A stretch of 64,000 nucleotides of DNA from Devosia psychrophila (GTDB lineage: Bacteria > Pseudomonadota > Alphaproteobacteria > Rhizobiales > Devosiaceae): contig NZ_LAPV01000056.1 in NCBI RefSeq assembly GCF_000971275.1, positions 1 to 64,000 on the forward strand, given 5' to 3'. The notes below the pieces were generated by a model. The model did no database searches and was not told where the DNA came from. It worked only from the letters and a program-made list of their open reading frames with translations. Every line of letters begins with the position of its first letter. Position 1 is the first letter of the stretch. Of the stretch, positions 62,698-64,000 are shown piece by piece. A program made the translations under genes and the position numbers.

Positions 62698-64000
62698 TTA
62701 CGCGATGATGTTGACGCCGCTGGCACTCAGATTGCCGCGGTAAAGGTTGACTGTGGGCGGCACAACCTCATCGGCCTCCGCCAGGTCGGTGCCGAACAGC
62801 CCGTTGCGGCCATCGCCGTTCTGGCCCTGCTGGCCACCGGCGAACGGATTTTGCTTCAGCGAAAATTCGAGATTGGTCTTGGAGCTATCGAGGCCAGCCT
62901 GCTGCAAGGCGCGTTCCAGCGCGCGCTGGTCGCGCTGCATCAGGTCGAGCGTTTCGGCCTTCTCTACGGTGAGGCGCGCATTGACCTGGCCGGAGGCGTC
63001 GATATCGAGCCTTACGTCGATCTTGCCCAGTTCGGCCGGATCGAGCCTGATCTGGAAGCGGGTATTGCCGTCGCTGACCTGGCGGGCCATCTCGAAGGCC
63101 AGTTGCGGCAGGTTGAGCTGCTGCTGGCTGGTCTGATAGCCGGTCTGCACCACGCGGGGTGCAGCAACTGCATCTACCCTGGCAGCATGCACCGGTTGTG
63201 CTGCGCTTTGCGGGTCAGGTTGCTTGTCATTTGCTGCTGCGGCGACGCCAGTTGGCTTGGCATCTGCTGGCTTGCCGTCGTCGGACTTCTGATTGGTGTC
63301 GCCATCCGAGGGCTTGTCGCTGTCCTTGGTCGCTGGCTTGACCTCGAGAGAGGCGTCGACGGTCTTGTCAGCAGTCGGCTGAACGTCCGGCGCTGCTGCA
63401 TCCTCGGTCTTGGTGGTTAGTGCCGAGGCGGGGAGCTTGAGTTCGGGAGTAGCCAGCGCCGGGGTGGCATCGGCGGTGACGGTCGGCTTCATCGCATTGG
63501 CTAGCGCGGCCTTGAGATCGAGGTCGGTGCCAACACTTTCCTGCAGCTCGGCCAGCGCGTCCGGCTTCGCTCCGCCCTGGTTGAGGGCGGTGAGGAGAGC
63601 GGCCAGCTTGTCGCCAACGGCCTTGAGTTGTGCCGACAGCTCTGCTGAAGCTGACGGATCGGTGTGACCGAGCAGCGAGCCTGCGAGCGGCCCGAAGGCT
63701 TCCACGAGCTTGCTCGAGAGGCTGTCGTCCACGCTGGCGGTGCCTGCCATCAGGGCGGCCATCTCGTCGGCGGTGGGCATGTCGGTGAGATCGATGCCGA
63801 GACGCTGCGCGAGGTCGCTTAGCAGCGTATCGAGTTCCTTGAGCGCCTCGGGATCGAGCGTTTCACCGGCCGCCAGCTTGGCCTTCAGGGCGGCCAGTCC
63901 ATCGATCACTGCCGTCAGTTCGGGCTTGACGACTTCGGGGGTAACAATGGCGACCTGCGCATCGATCACGGCGGCAATGGCCTCGGGGTCATCGCGCTTT
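62698..64000 (-). CDS. fliK: flagellar hook-length control protein FliK, 5' end outside the window
   Basis: The frame is open to the window edge (KRDDPEAIAAVIDAQVAI), so the N-terminus is missing. The visible 430 or so residues are Ala/Lys/Asp-rich and disordered, apart from the C-terminal Flg_hook domain: LPQLAFEMARQVSDGNTRFQ, then IRLDPAELGKIDVRLDIDAS. This domain contacts FlhB to switch export specificity once the hook is complete. flgD follows, and both belong to a hook-assembly cluster that continues outside the window. Confidence 0.9.
   Translation of the reverse strand, partial: KRDDPEAIAAVIDAQVAIVTPEVVKPELTAVIDGLAALKAKLAAGETLDPEALKELDTLLSDLAQRLGIDLTDMPTADEMAALMAGTASVDDSLSSKLVEAFGPLAGSLLGHTDPSASAELSAQLKAVGDKLAALLTALNQGGAKPDALAELQESVGTDLDLKAALANAMKPTVTADATPALATPELKLPASALTTKTEDAAAPDVQPTADKTVDASLEVKPATKDSDKPSDGDTNQKSDDGKPADAKPTGVAAAANDKQPDPQSAAQPVHAARVDAVAAPRVVQTGYQTSQQQLNLPQLAFEMARQVSDGNTRFQIRLDPAELGKIDVRLDIDASGQVNARLTVEKAETLDLMQRDQRALERALQQAGLDSSKTNLEFSLKQNPFAGGQQGQNGDGRNGLFGTDLAEADEVVPPTVNLYRGNLSASGVNIIA

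Overview
The window looks like a chromosomal segment of a flagellated alphaproteobacterium of the Hyphomicrobiales, most like Devosia or a relative. The evidence is gene content: the cell-cycle regulators CtrA, ChpT and SciP, a flagellar regulator of the FlbD type, a serC leader RNA, an alphaproteobacterial RpoH, an EipA/DUF1134 envelope protein, and high-GC coding with alphaproteobacterial gene order. The genus is inferred; no rRNA or other decisive marker is present.

Region by region. 1-9.5 kb: a small ribbon-helix-helix protein, the serine operon serC-serA behind a serC leader RNA, a HicAB toxin-antitoxin pair one base after serA, a Nudix hydrolase, an EamA transporter, and purA followed by a membrane-anchored unknown. 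9.5-13.7 kb: the thiamine uptake operon thiBPQ under a TPP riboswitch, with a divergent thiamine diphosphokinase. 14-25 kb: rpoH, rluD, a coiled-coil membrane protein, a UvrD-like helicase, eipA, a YHS protein, chpT with a CheY-like receiver, a DUF2256 mini-gene, an ECF42-like sigma factor and ctrA. 25.5-27.4 kb: fliI-fliJ.

27.7-45.8 kb is the accessory highlight. It holds a 3306-residue RTX protein with two animal-type heme peroxidase domains, the ABC transporter and HlyD adaptor of a type I secretion system, a second large RTX protein between them, and a NarX/DegS-like histidine kinase and a NarL-like response regulator at opposite ends. I read it as a regulated, secreted peroxidase system. 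It resembles the MopA Mn(II)-oxidising peroxidases and the bacterial peroxicins, but its substrate cannot be read from sequence.

46-53 kb: a lone receiver protein, a deletion scar joining C-terminal remnants of a WYL regulator and a VOC protein, two paralogous PRC-barrel proteins, a GNAT acetyltransferase, a zinc-ribbon metallopeptidase-like protein, DUF1801, a glutathione transferase and DUF2934. 52.2-60.5 kb: the flagellar operon fliF-fliG-fliH-fliN-flbD-flhA, ending in an aminoglycoside-phosphotransferase-like gene. 60.6-64 kb: a frameshifted glutathione transferase, sciP, flgD and the 3' part of fliK, which runs off the window.

Two families of interspersed palindromic repeats lie between genes. 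The unifying theme of the core genes is the CtrA cell-cycle and flagellar network: ChpT, CtrA and SciP, with CtrA-like boxes in front of sciP and fliF and a cluster of GANTC sites in front of ctrA/fliI.
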